Below are positions 1-6,311 of a stretch of DNA of 36,743 nt, piece by piece. Both the position numbers and the translations under genes were made by a program. Position 1 is the stretch's first letter. Every line of letters begins with the position of its first letter. The notes under the pieces are model-generated. The model had not been told where the DNA came from and searched no databases. It was given only the letters and a program-made list of their open reading frames with translations. This DNA is from an uncultured Eubacteriales bacterium (lineage in GTDB: Bacteria > Bacillota > Clostridia > Oscillospirales > Oscillospiraceae). Location: the NCBI GenBank assembly GCA_900549485.1, contig UROG01000027.1, positions 1 through 36,743 on the forward strand, written 5' to 3'.

Positions 1-12
1 GCGAGTGTCGAA

Positions 13-33
13 TTGTTCGCCTGCGGCGAACAA
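13..33. repeat. Perfect short-loop palindrome
   Basis: The arms TTGTTCGCC and GGCGAACAA are perfect reverse complements around a three-base loop (TGC). No T-tract follows on either strand, so it is not a standard terminator. It lies 29 bases before a second, longer palindrome. The function is unknown. Confidence 0.6.
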
Positions 34-61
34 CCGAGGCACAGAGCGCAGTGCATCCCTT

Positions 62-96
62 TTTGCCAAAGAACCTCAATGAGGTTCTTTGGCAAA
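62..96. repeat. 16-bp perfect palindrome downstream of hsp20
   Basis: The arms TTTGCCAAAGAACCTC and GAGGTTCTTTGGCAAA pair perfectly around the loop AAT. It lies 25 bases past the hsp20 stop codon, so it could end or protect that transcript, but neither side carries a run of T after the stem. Its design (long A/T-rich stem, three-base loop) and its left arm resemble the palindrome at the far right end of the window, so a dispersed repeat is an alternative. Confidence 0.65.
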
Positions 97-120
97 GGAC
101 TATTTGATGAACCAAAAAGT

Positions 121-555
121 TTATTTGATCTCAAGTCTGCGGCTTGCCGGAGCCGTTTCGACCTTCTTCGGCAGGGTAAGGGTCAGAACGCCGCCATCAT
201 ACTTGGCGTCGATCTTATCTGTGTCGATACCGGTCACATCAAAGCTGCGGCTGAATGAGCCGTAATAACGCTCACGCTTTACAAAGCCGGACTTACCGTC
301 CTCCTCGTTGAGCTTGCGCTCTGCGCTGATCGTGAGACAATCGTTCTCAATGTTGATGTTTATATCCTCTTTTTTGAAACCGGGAAGCTCGGATTCAAGC
401 ACAAATGCATCGCCCGTGTCGCGTACATCGGTGCGGAAGGAGGAAAGCACGCTGCCGCTGTTCATTATACTGTGCTCAAGTGCGTCCATATCACGGAACG
501 GGTCAAAGTTAGCCATACGGCGGAAAGTACGGTCAAAAGGAATAAGTTCAAACAT
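121..555 (-). CDS. hsp20: Hsp20/alpha-crystallin family small heat-shock protein
   Basis: This is an ATP-independent holdase chaperone that forms oligomers and binds unfolding proteins in the cytoplasm. The 144-residue product (starting MFELIPFDRTF) has the usual layout. It has a short N-terminal arm with FDPFRDMD, an alpha-crystallin domain at about residues 38-128 with ERYYGSFSRSF and YDGGVLTLTLPK, and a C-terminal LEI that fits the I/L-x-I/L oligomerisation motif. The start was chosen because GGAGG lies 8 bases upstream; an in-frame start nine codons earlier has no such site. It stands alone, away from other chaperone genes. A CIRCE operator upstream implies HrcA control. Confidence 0.93.
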   Translation of the reverse strand: MFELIPFDRTFRRMANFDPFRDMDALEHSIMNSGSVLSSFRTDVRDTGDAFVLESELPGFKKEDININIENDCLTISAERKLNEEDGKSGFVKRERYYGSFSRSFDVTGIDTDKIDAKYDGGVLTLTLPKKVETAPASRRLEIK

Positions 556-620
556 AATATATACCTCCAAATTTATTAACACATCATTTCGACAAAACTT
601 CTATTTCTTTCGTTTCATCT

Positions 621-648
621 TGTATATAAGATACTGCACAAATGTTAA
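621..648 (-). promoter_or_regulatory. Candidate hsp20 promoter
   Basis: Read on the minus strand, TTAACA and TATACA are separated by 16 bases, and the element ends about 65 bases before the hsp20 start codon. The match to the sigma-A consensus is moderate. No better candidate was seen immediately beside the CIRCE operator. Confidence 0.35.
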
Positions 649-683
649 TAAATATAGCAAAAGATATGAACAGAATATGAATA

Positions 684-710
684 TTAGCACTCACGCGACA
701 AGAGCGCTAA
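684..710. promoter_or_regulatory. CIRCE operator (HrcA binding site)
   Basis: TTAGCACTC, a 9-base spacer and GAGCGCTAA match the CIRCE consensus TTAGCACTC-N9-GAGTGCTAA with one mismatch in the right arm. It lies about 130 bases upstream of the hsp20 start, in a gap with no gene. The only gene reading away from it is hsp20, because the gene on the other side ends toward it behind a terminator. HrcA represses from this element until heat shock. Confidence 0.88.
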
Positions 711-730
711 TTTCCGGACGGAAACGTGAA

Positions 731-774
731 AAAAGATCCCCATGCGCCTGCCGCAAAAAACGGGCGCATGGGGG
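731..774 (-). terminator. Rho-independent terminator of the amino-acid ABC operon
   Basis: On the minus strand CCCCATGCGCC pairs with GGCGCATGGGG, and six T follow within three bases. It lies about 50 bases past the stop of the ABC ATPase gene, the last gene of the operon. Confidence 0.85.
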
Positions 775-822
775 TGGAAAAAACATATTACAGACTGTCA
801 GAAACGGGTTTGGATGTTTAAG

Positions 823-1572
823 TTAAAGAACCTTTGCAAGAAAGTCTGTCAGTCTGGGGTTTTTCGGCTCGTCAAAAATTTCGTGCGGCGTACCCTCTTC
901 AAGAATACTGCCGTCTGCCATGAACAGGACGCGGTTTCCGACTTCGCGGGCAAAGCCCATTTCATGCGTCACAACGACCATGGTCATTCCGCCGCGGGCA
1001 AGCTCCTTCATGACGTCCAGCACCTCGCCGACCATTTCCGGATCGAGTGCGGAAGTAGGCTCGTCAAAGAGCATCACTTCAGGCTCCATCGCCAGTGCGC
1101 GCACTATTGCTATACGCTGCTTCTGACCGCCGGAGAGCATGGCGGGATACTCGTTCGCCTTATCCGAAAGCCCCACACGCGCCAGAAGCTCGTCCGCTTT
1201 TTTGTCTGCTTCCGCCTGCGTTTTCAGCTTGAGCTGAACGGGGGCGAGGGTAATGTTCTTTTTCACCGTAAGATGCGGGAAAAGGTTGAAATGCTGGAAC
1301 ACCATGCCCATCTTCTGACGGTGCAGATTTATATCGACGCCCTTGCTGTTGAGATCGACGCCGCCGAAATAGATATGACCGGAGGTAGGCGTCTCAAGCA
1401 TGTTGAGAGAGCGCAGCATCGTGGATTTTCCGGAGCCGGAGGGACCGATGATCGCAACGACCTCGCCCTTTCTCACATCCATATTGCAGTGGTTGAGAGC
1501 CTTGACCTTGCCGTCGTTGTACTCTTTTACCAGATCCTTGACGCTTATGAGAATATCAGACTTTGTCTCCAC
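823..1572 (-). CDS. Polar amino-acid ABC transporter, ATP-binding protein
   Basis: This is the ATPase that powers import of a polar amino acid (GlnQ/ArtM/HisP family). The 249-residue length is typical. Walker A GPSGSGKS is at residues 43-50; the signature LSGGQ, Walker B (VMLFDEP) and the H-loop VVTHE follow in order. The start is GTG, supported by AAAGGAG nine bases upstream; an ATG between them is in the permease frame. It overlaps the permease gene by 17 bases, so the two are translationally coupled. It is the third and last gene of a binding protein-permease-ATPase operon. The substrate cannot be read from this subunit; the operator-like site upstream of the operon hints at arginine. Confidence 0.95.
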   Translation of the reverse strand: METKSDILISVKDLVKEYNDGKVKALNHCNMDVRKGEVVAIIGPSGSGKSTMLRSLNMLETPTSGHIYFGGVDLNSKGVDINLHRQKMGMVFQHFNLFPHLTVKKNITLAPVQLKLKTQAEADKKADELLARVGLSDKANEYPAMLSGGQKQRIAIVRALAMEPEVMLFDEPTSALDPEMVGEVLDVMKELARGGMTMVVVTHEMGFAREVGNRVLFMADGSILEEGTPHEIFDEPKNPRLTDFLAKVL

Positions 1573-2287
1573 GGCGCATTCTCCTTTCGATAGCTTCTAT
1601 TGCCTTGGATGCAGGGTAGTTTATGCAGAAATAAATGATCGCGGCTACGACATAGGGAGCAATCGAGATATAAGTGGTCGAGGCCACGTTTTTCGCAACA
1701 AACATAAGCTCGCTCATGCCGAGCATCATGCAGATGGATGATTCCTTGACCATTGTCACTATCTCGTTTGCGAGAGCCGGCAGCACGTTCTTTATCGCCT
1801 GCGGCAGAACGATGAGCCGCATCGACTGAAAGCCGTTGAGACCGAGCGACCTTGCCGCTTCCGTCTGGCCGACGTCCACTGCCAGAATACCGGCGCGGAA
1901 TATTTCCGCAACGTAGGCGGAGCTGTTGAGCGCAAGAGCCACAACGCCGGGAATAAAGCGGCTTATGTCAAGAAAGCCGAATACGGTCACTCTCGGAATG
2001 GTGATGGCGCCGAAAAGCCCGAAATAAATAATACTCAGCTGGACAAGCAGCGGCGTGGAGCGGAATGCCGCTATGTATGCACCCGCTATGCCCTTGACAA
2101 GCTTGTTTTTGCTCAGCCGCATTATTGCCAGCATGAGAGCCGGTATGACCGCAAGCAGAACGGAAACCACGGCAAGAAGAAGGGTATAGCCGAGCCCCTG
2201 CAAAAAATATGCCCCGTATTTTGGCAGAAAAGAGAAGTTGAAAAAAGATGCAGGAGACATCCCTTTAAAAAGCTCACTGAACCACAT
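1556..2287 (-). CDS. Polar amino-acid ABC transporter, permease protein
   Basis: This is an integral membrane subunit of the HisM/GlnP type that forms the import channel, probably as a homodimer because only one permease gene is present. The 243-residue product has about five hydrophobic segments and the conserved EAA loop (EAARSLGLNGFQSMRLIVLPQ) that contacts the ATPase. The start MWFSELF was chosen because AAAGGA precedes it; a frame extended further upstream crosses a structured gap and has no good ribosome site. It is separated from the binding protein gene by a strong intercistronic hairpin, which probably lowers its expression relative to that gene. Confidence 0.94.
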   Translation of the reverse strand: MWFSELFKGMSPASFFNFSFLPKYGAYFLQGLGYTLLLAVVSVLLAVIPALMLAIMRLSKNKLVKGIAGAYIAAFRSTPLLVQLSIIYFGLFGAITIPRVTVFGFLDISRFIPGVVALALNSSAYVAEIFRAGILAVDVGQTEAARSLGLNGFQSMRLIVLPQAIKNVLPALANEIVTMVKESSICMMLGMSELMFVAKNVASTTYISIAPYVVAAIIYFCINYPASKAIEAIERRMRRGDKV

Positions 2288-2373
2288 AAAAATGTCCTTT
2301 CTTATGTCAGACTGTCGAAAAAACGCTGCGAAACCTTGCCCATAAGCCTCACAGAGCTCTTTTGACAAGGCGG

Positions 2374-2412
2374 CGCAATAGTGTAAAGCCTCAAGGACCT
2401 TACACTATTGCG
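2374..2412 (-). promoter_or_regulatory. Intercistronic hairpin between binding protein and permease genes
   Basis: A 13-bp perfect stem (CGCAATAGTGTAA with TTACACTATTGCG) can be extended by four more pairs including G-U. It starts about 35 bases past the binding-protein stop codon. No T-tract follows on the minus strand, so it looks more like an RNA-stabilising or partial-attenuation hairpin than a full terminator. Such hairpins commonly raise binding-protein levels over membrane subunits in ABC operons. Confidence 0.7.
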
Positions 2413-2446
2413 TGAAATTCTGATCAAAGCCGGTATGGATTATGCT

Positions 2447-3262
2447 TTATGCCTCGGGGGTGTCTGCGGAGACTTCCTCGGCTGCGCCGGAATCGACAAG
2501 TGCGCTTGCATCTTCGATGAACTGCTCAACGGCATTTTCCTCGGTCATCTTTGCGATAGCTGCGTTGATCGCGGGGAGAAGACCCTTGGGGTCGCCCTTT
2601 GCGACTGCAACGCAGTAGGGAGCGGCTTCGCCAAGCTCGGAAGAAGCTTCGGCGACAACGAGATCGGGGTTGGTCTTGGCGTATTCGAGAGCGACTGCGC
2701 CGTCAAGAACAACAGCGTCCACCTTATCGTATACAAGCTCGTTTACAAGGTCGGTAACAAGTGCGAGAGCAACGGGAGTAGCGCCTTCAATGCCGTTCAC
2801 GATGTCAAGCTTGGTGGTTGCGGTCTGAGCGCCTACATATTTGCCCTTGAAATCAGCCAGAGTCTTGTAATTGTCGGCGGCGTCCTTCTTGACAAGGATC
2901 ATGGGAGGTACGTCGGTGTAGTAGGGATCGGAGAAGTCCGCAGCGTTCTGACGCTCTTCGGTGCTTTCCATTGCGGCAATGACGATGTCATAGTCGCCCT
3001 TTGCAAGGGAGGTGAGCAGGTAGTCAAAGCTCATATTCTCTATCTGAAGCTCTTTGCCCATATCCTCTGCGATGTACTTTGCAACGGCAACGTCGATACC
3101 GCCGTAAACCATATCGCCGTTATCGTCGGCATACATGAACTCAAAGGGGGCGTAGTCGGCAGAGGTGCCGAGGATAAGAGTATCGCCTTCAGCGGATGCG
3201 CTGACAGCGCACAGTGCAAACACCATTACAAGTGCAAGGATCAAAGACAGTGCCTTTTTCAT
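2447..3262 (-). CDS. Amino-acid ABC transporter, extracellular substrate-binding protein
   Basis: This protein captures the amino acid outside the membrane and delivers it to the permease. The 271-residue protein has an N-terminal signal peptide (MKKALSLILALVMVFALCAVSASA) and a family 3 binding fold, recognisable from LILGTSADYAPFEF near the mature N-terminus, then GIDVAVAKYIAEDMG and an FSDPYY segment. The signal peptide ends in ASA, a signal peptidase I site. The only cysteine there (C18) is preceded by FAL, which is not a lipobox, so the protein does not look like a typical Gram-positive lipoprotein. GGAG lies upstream of the start. It is the first gene of the operon. Confidence 0.94.
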   Translation of the reverse strand: MKKALSLILALVMVFALCAVSASAEGDTLILGTSADYAPFEFMYADDNGDMVYGGIDVAVAKYIAEDMGKELQIENMSFDYLLTSLAKGDYDIVIAAMESTEERQNAADFSDPYYTDVPPMILVKKDAADNYKTLADFKGKYVGAQTATTKLDIVNGIEGATPVALALVTDLVNELVYDKVDAVVLDGAVALEYAKTNPDLVVAEASSELGEAAPYCVAVAKGDPKGLLPAINAAIAKMTEENAVEQFIEDASALVDSGAAEEVSADTPEA

Positions 3263-3326
3263 TTTTTTATCTCCTTCATGTGAATAATTTTTCTTAACAA
3301 ATCATCTATGTCTCTTGACGTGCCTG

Positions 3327-3355
3327 AGTATACACGAATAATTATGCATTGTCAA
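3327..3355 (-). promoter_or_regulatory. Promoter of the amino-acid ABC operon
   Basis: On the minus strand TTGACA and TATACT are separated by exactly 17 bases, a near-perfect sigma-A promoter. It reads toward the binding-protein gene, with a leader of about 60 bases. Confidence 0.9.
3335..3348. promoter_or_regulatory. Candidate ArgR box inside the ABC promoter
   Basis: The bases CGAATAATTATGCA differ at two positions from the symmetric ARG-box core TGAATAATTATTCA. The site lies entirely within the spacer between the -35 and -10 elements, where a bound repressor would block RNA polymerase. A weaker similar stretch (TGAATAATTTTTCT) lies downstream near the ribosome site. Assignment rests on motif similarity only. 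Confidence 0.5.
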
Positions 3356-3390
3356 TAGCGAATATTCATTTTTTGTGAATATTCGCTATT
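3354..3390. promoter_or_regulatory. 15-bp perfect inverted repeat between divergent promoters
   Basis: AATAGCGAATATTCA and TGAATATTCGCTATT are perfect reverse complements separated by seven bases. The left arm touches the -35 box of the ABC promoter. On the plus strand a run of T follows the right arm, so it could fold as a terminator that blocks plus-strand read-through into thyA. Each arm also contains GAATATTC, so a tandem protein-binding site is equally possible. Confidence 0.6.
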
Positions 3391-3420
3391 TTTTAAAAAT
3401 TTTTTTGAATATCTGCGGAG

Positions 3421-3449
3421 TTGACTGAAAAAGGCGGAAAATGTATAAT
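3421..3449 (+). promoter_or_regulatory. thyA promoter
   Basis: TTGACT, a 17-base spacer and a perfect TATAAT lie 35 bases before the thyA start codon. Confidence 0.9.
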
Positions 3450-3484
3450 TAAAAAAAGAAACAGGAACTGCGGAGGTGCGCGCA

Positions 3485-4315
3485 ATGAGCAGAGCGGACG
3501 AGATATTCATTGATAATTGCAGGGATATCCTTGAAAACGGCATATGGGATACCGACAGGGAGGTACGCCCACGCTGGGAGGACGGGACGCCCGCCCATAC
3601 GATAAAAAAATTCGGCATAGTGAACCGCTATGACCTTTCGGAGGAGTTTCCGCTTCTGACGCTCCGCCGCACATATTGGAAATCCGCGATAGACGAGCTG
3701 CTCTGGATATGGCAGGCAAAAAGCAATAACGTAAACGACCTGAGGACACGCGTATGGGACGCATGGGCCGATGAAAACGGCTCTATCGGCAAGGCATACG
3801 GATATCAGCTGGGCGTGAAGCACCATTATCCCGAGGGGGATATGGATCAGGTGGACAGGGTCATATGGGATCTCAGGCATAATCCGGCTTCGCGGCGCAT
3901 AATGACCAACATATATAATTTTGCCGATCTCAGCGAAATGGCGCTCTACCCCTGCGCGTATTCCATGACCTTCAATGTTTCCGGCAGCCGCCTGAACGCC
4001 ATTCTCAATCAGCGTTCGCAGGACTTTCTTGCCGCGAACAACTGGAATGTGGTGCAGTATTCCGTGCTGACAATGATGATGGCGCAGATCGCGGGTCTTG
4101 AACCCGGTGAGCTTATACATGTCATAGCCGATGCGCATATCTATGACAGGCATGTTCCGGTTATTGAGGAGCTGATAAAAAAAGAGCCGAAAAAAGCGCC
4201 GGAGTTTATAATAGACCCTGCCGTTGACGACTTCTATAAATTCACCCGCGACAGCTTCAGCGTGGAAAATTATGAATATCACGAATTTAATATGAAGATC
4301 CCCGTTGCAGTATGA
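3485..4315 (+). CDS. thyA: Thymidylate synthase (ThyA type)
   Basis: This enzyme methylates dUMP to dTMP using methylenetetrahydrofolate, an essential step for DNA synthesis. The 276-residue protein has the catalytic cysteine at C157 in LYPCAYSM, the nucleotide-binding QRSQD at about 176-180, the region NPASRRIM, and DAHIYDRHVPV near the C-terminus. The ATG was chosen because GGAGG lies 8 bases upstream; a GTG three codons earlier overlaps that site. No dihydrofolate reductase gene is adjacent. It has its own promoter and shares a bidirectional terminator with the convergent glyoxalase gene. Confidence 0.95.
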   Translation: MSRADEIFIDNCRDILENGIWDTDREVRPRWEDGTPAHTIKKFGIVNRYDLSEEFPLLTLRRTYWKSAIDELLWIWQAKSNNVNDLRTRVWDAWADENGSIGKAYGYQLGVKHHYPEGDMDQVDRVIWDLRHNPASRRIMTNIYNFADLSEMALYPCAYSMTFNVSGSRLNAILNQRSQDFLAANNWNVVQYSVLTMMMAQIAGLEPGELIHVIADAHIYDRHVPVIEELIKKEPKKAPEFIIDPAVDDFYKFTRDSFSVENYEYHEFNMKIPVAV

Positions 4316-4361
4316 CGGATTTTTAATTAAACCGCATAAGAAGAGACTGCAGGAAAAGCAA

Positions 4362-4400
4362 AGCATCCCCCGCAGACATTTCCGGTCTGCGGGGGATGCT
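4362..4400. terminator. Bidirectional terminator between thyA and glyoxalase gene
   Basis: AGCATCCCCCGCAGAC and GTCTGCGGGGGATGCT form a perfect 16-bp stem with a 7-base loop, flanked by T-rich sequence on both strands. The two neighbouring genes converge on it. Confidence 0.85.
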
Positions 4401-4405
4401 TTGTG

Positions 4406-4777
4406 TCAGCGGCGCTCTTTCTTTTCGATTATCTCTATCCAATAGCCGTCCGGATCTTCAATAAAATAGAAGCTGTGACCGGGCTTCTGCTCCTGACAGA
4501 CTATACCCATCTCCTTATGGCGGGCATAATCCGCGGCTATGCTGTCGGACTCAAACGCCAGATGAAATTCGCCATCGCCGAGGTCATATGCGTTTTTGCG
4601 GTCGTAGATGCAGGTAAGCTCAAGGGTGAAGCCGCTTTTTCCGTCGCCGAGGAAGATGAGCTTATAGCCGTCCCGCACGGTCTCTCTGACAGGCTTCAGC
4701 CCGAGCGCCTTGTCATAGAAATCAAGGCTTCTTTCGAGGTCAAGAACATTGAAATTAAAGTGGTTGAATGTAAACAT
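4406..4777 (-). CDS. gloA: Lactoylglutathione lyase / glyoxalase I family protein
   Basis: This is a vicinal-oxygen-chelate fold enzyme that probably isomerises the methylglyoxal-thiol adduct during methylglyoxal detoxification. The 123-residue protein carries the four expected metal ligands in order: H6, E53, H72 and E115. Retention of all four argues for a true glyoxalase I rather than another member of the superfamily. DGYWIEI at the end is typical. GGAGG lies 8 bases before the start. It follows the ZIP gene by 84 bases and may share its transcript. The thiol cofactor of the host is not known from the window. Confidence 0.85.
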   Translation of the reverse strand: MFTFNHFNFNVLDLERSLDFYDKALGLKPVRETVRDGYKLIFLGDGKSGFTLELTCIYDRKNAYDLGDGEFHLAFESDSIAADYARHKEMGIVCQEQKPGHSFYFIEDPDGYWIEIIEKKERR

Positions 4778-4861
4778 TGCATTTTCCTCCGAAATGTGTT
4801 TTCTTCCTGTTGTAAGAGTAATCTAACATCTGCGGGCGGAAAAGTCAATTTATATAAGAAA

Positions 4862-5605
4862 TCAGGAGAGTGCGATATCAAGCAGCATCATGTACACAAA
4901 TCCGAAGATGAACGCACAGCTTCCCTTTTTCCCGGAGGCAAGCGGCAGAAGCTCATCGGCGGAGACAAAAAGCATCGCGCCTGCGGCAAAGCACATAAGC
5001 CACGGCATAACGGGCGCAGTAAGAGCCGCGGCAAGCACCGCCAGAAGCCCGAACACCGGCTCAACTGCACCGGAGAGAACGCCCAAGGCAAAGGCTCTGC
5101 CCTTGGAAAAGTCCTGAACGCGCAGCGGCAGTGAAACGGCGGCTCCTTCCGGTATGTTCTGTATGCCGATGCCGAGCGCGAGAGCGGCGGCCGCCGCGTA
5201 ACTGCCCTCGCCGGATGCGAGGGCGAAGGCAAGCCCAACGGCCATGCCCTCCGGAATATTGTGCAGCGTGACCGCGGCAAACAGCAGGGAAGAGCTGTGA
5301 CAGCCGGTGATAGACGTGATGCACGGCACGGCCTCAAGCAGAAGAATAAAAACGGCGCCTGCCGAAACGCCGAGCGACGCCGACAGCCAGCCGGGGAGCA
5401 CGGAACCGCCAAGCATTTCAACGGAGGGGATAATAAGGCTCCAGATGGAAGCGGCAAGCATGACACCGGCGGAGAAGCCGTAAAGCACGGGAGAGGCCGC
5501 TGCTCTGGAGCGTGCGGGCAGTATGAAAACGGCGGAAGAGCCGAGAGTGGTCATCAGAAAAATGAAAAGAGTACCGACAGCGGCAGCTCTCAGAGCGTCA
5601 AGCAT
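4862..5605 (-). CDS. ZIP family divalent metal permease
   Basis: This is a membrane importer of zinc or a related divalent metal (ZupT/GufA-like). The 247-residue product is about eight hydrophobic helices, with the two diagnostic metal-binding motifs HNIPEG (near residue 114) and QNIPEG (near 150) in consecutive helices. There is no long histidine-rich loop. The start MLDALRAA was chosen because AAGGTG precedes it at a suitable distance. The leader holds a hairpin and a TATAAT box. Metal specificity cannot be read from the sequence. Confidence 0.88.
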   Translation of the reverse strand: MLDALRAAAVGTLFIFLMTTLGSSAVFILPARSRAAASPVLYGFSAGVMLAASIWSLIIPSVEMLGGSVLPGWLSASLGVSAGAVFILLLEAVPCITSITGCHSSSLLFAAVTLHNIPEGMAVGLAFALASGEGSYAAAAALALGIGIQNIPEGAAVSLPLRVQDFSKGRAFALGVLSGAVEPVFGLLAVLAAALTAPVMPWLMCFAAGAMLFVSADELLPLASGKKGSCAFIFGFVYMMLLDIALS

Positions 5606-5633
5606 AAAAACAGCACCTTCATATAAATTTATT

Positions 5634-5660
5634 GGCAGCATCGCTGTTGCTGATGCTGCC
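5634..5660 (-). promoter_or_regulatory. Hairpin in the leader of the ZIP permease gene
   Basis: GGCAGCATC and GATGCTGCC pair perfectly around a 9-base loop. It lies between a TATAAT box and the start codon, so it would be in the 5' leader RNA; no T-tract follows. It does not match a Zur or other metal operator that I know. Confidence 0.55.
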
Positions 5661-5671
5661 GCAGTCGGTTT

Positions 5672-5677
5672 ATTATA
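5672..5677 (-). promoter_or_regulatory. Candidate -10 box of the ZIP permease gene
   Basis: A perfect TATAAT on the minus strand lies about 70 bases before the start codon. The sequence 17 bases further upstream (GAACAC) is a poor -35, so the promoter is weak or needs an activator. Confidence 0.4.
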
Positions 5678-5706
5678 TACAAAAAAGCTGTTTTGTGTTC
5701 TTCCCG

Positions 5707-6069
5707 TCACTTGACGTAGCCTGTTGCGACAGAGGGGGCGCGTTCGCCGATCAGCTCAAGCGCCTGCTTCATTGCCGATTCGTTTTCGGACAGCGCGAAG
5801 GCGGCCTCCTTTCCGCCCGAAACAAAGACGAGCTTGAAATAAACCGTACTGCTGCCGCCGCAGCAGGTTTTGAGGTTTACCTCCTGCACGCGGATGAACG
5901 CACGCTCTACAAGCGCATAAGCTATATATCTTGTCTTAAAGCCCTCGCGGAAAAATACGCCGAGCTTTCCGACATAAACCGTGTCAAGCTTTGTGCTGCT
6001 TTCAAAGTCGCGGCGAACCTCGTCGGAGTCGATCTTGCCGTTCAGTCCTGTAAAAATTTTTTCTGCCAT
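5707..6069 (-). CDS. Uncharacterised protein with PH-like appearance
   Basis: I do not recognise this as a named family. The 120-residue protein is soluble, with no signal peptide or membrane segment. It has a beta-rich centre (TVYVGKLGVFFREGF, then FIRVQEVNLKTCCGG, then VYFKLVFVSGGKE) followed by a helix (NESAMKQALELIGE). This order of strands and a final helix recalls bacterial pleckstrin-homology-like domains. The paired cysteines CC in mid-protein are notable. AAAGGAGG precedes the chosen ATG, and a strong promoter lies just upstream. The frame stays open for 48 codons further upstream to a second ATG with its own GGAGG, so a longer form is possible. Confidence 0.75.
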   Translation of the reverse strand: MAEKIFTGLNGKIDSDEVRRDFESSTKLDTVYVGKLGVFFREGFKTRYIAYALVERAFIRVQEVNLKTCCGGSSTVYFKLVFVSGGKEAAFALSENESAMKQALELIGERAPSVATGYVK

Positions 6070-6102
6070 TGCGGATGCCTCCTTTTTTTTGATGTATGAG
6101 CT

Positions 6103-6131
6103 ATTATAACAGTTTTTATACAATGCTTCAA
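6103..6131 (-). promoter_or_regulatory. Promoter of the PH-like protein gene
   Basis: On the minus strand TTGAAG, a 17-base spacer and a perfect TATAAT lie about 35 bases before the start codon. This supports the short form of the gene. Confidence 0.75.
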
Positions 6132-6311
6132 GTGATCCCAAAGCCGATATTTGCAGCCGCTCATTGTTATGCGCTCTGCCGGGCTTCGCCGGATATTCAA
6201 TTACTGCTTGCATATACCGTCCTCCTTGTGTTATTTTACTCATTGTGAACAGGGCGCATCTGCCTTTCGGCATTGTCCTGTCAACTCAGCCTTATCATAG
6301 GAGAGATAATA

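Noticed and set aside
742..1593. Plus-strand frame of 283 codons opposite the ABC ATPase
   Set aside because: It lies over a clear ATPase gene with all motifs and the operon terminator; its product is rich in His/Arg as is common for shadow frames.
3944..3976. LYPCAYSM instead of the common PPCH around the catalytic cysteine of ThyA
   Set aside because: The cysteine is present and other motifs are intact; I regard this as ordinary family variation in clostridial ThyA rather than a change in function.
4403..5134. Plus-strand frame of 243 codons opposite the glyoxalase and ZIP genes
   Set aside because: It crosses two real genes on the other strand and the gap between them; its product has no recognisable domains.
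6070..6311. Possible c-di-AMP (ydaO-type) riboswitch before the Ktr genes
   Set aside because: None of the conserved ydaO elements could be found, and no terminator lies before ktrB.
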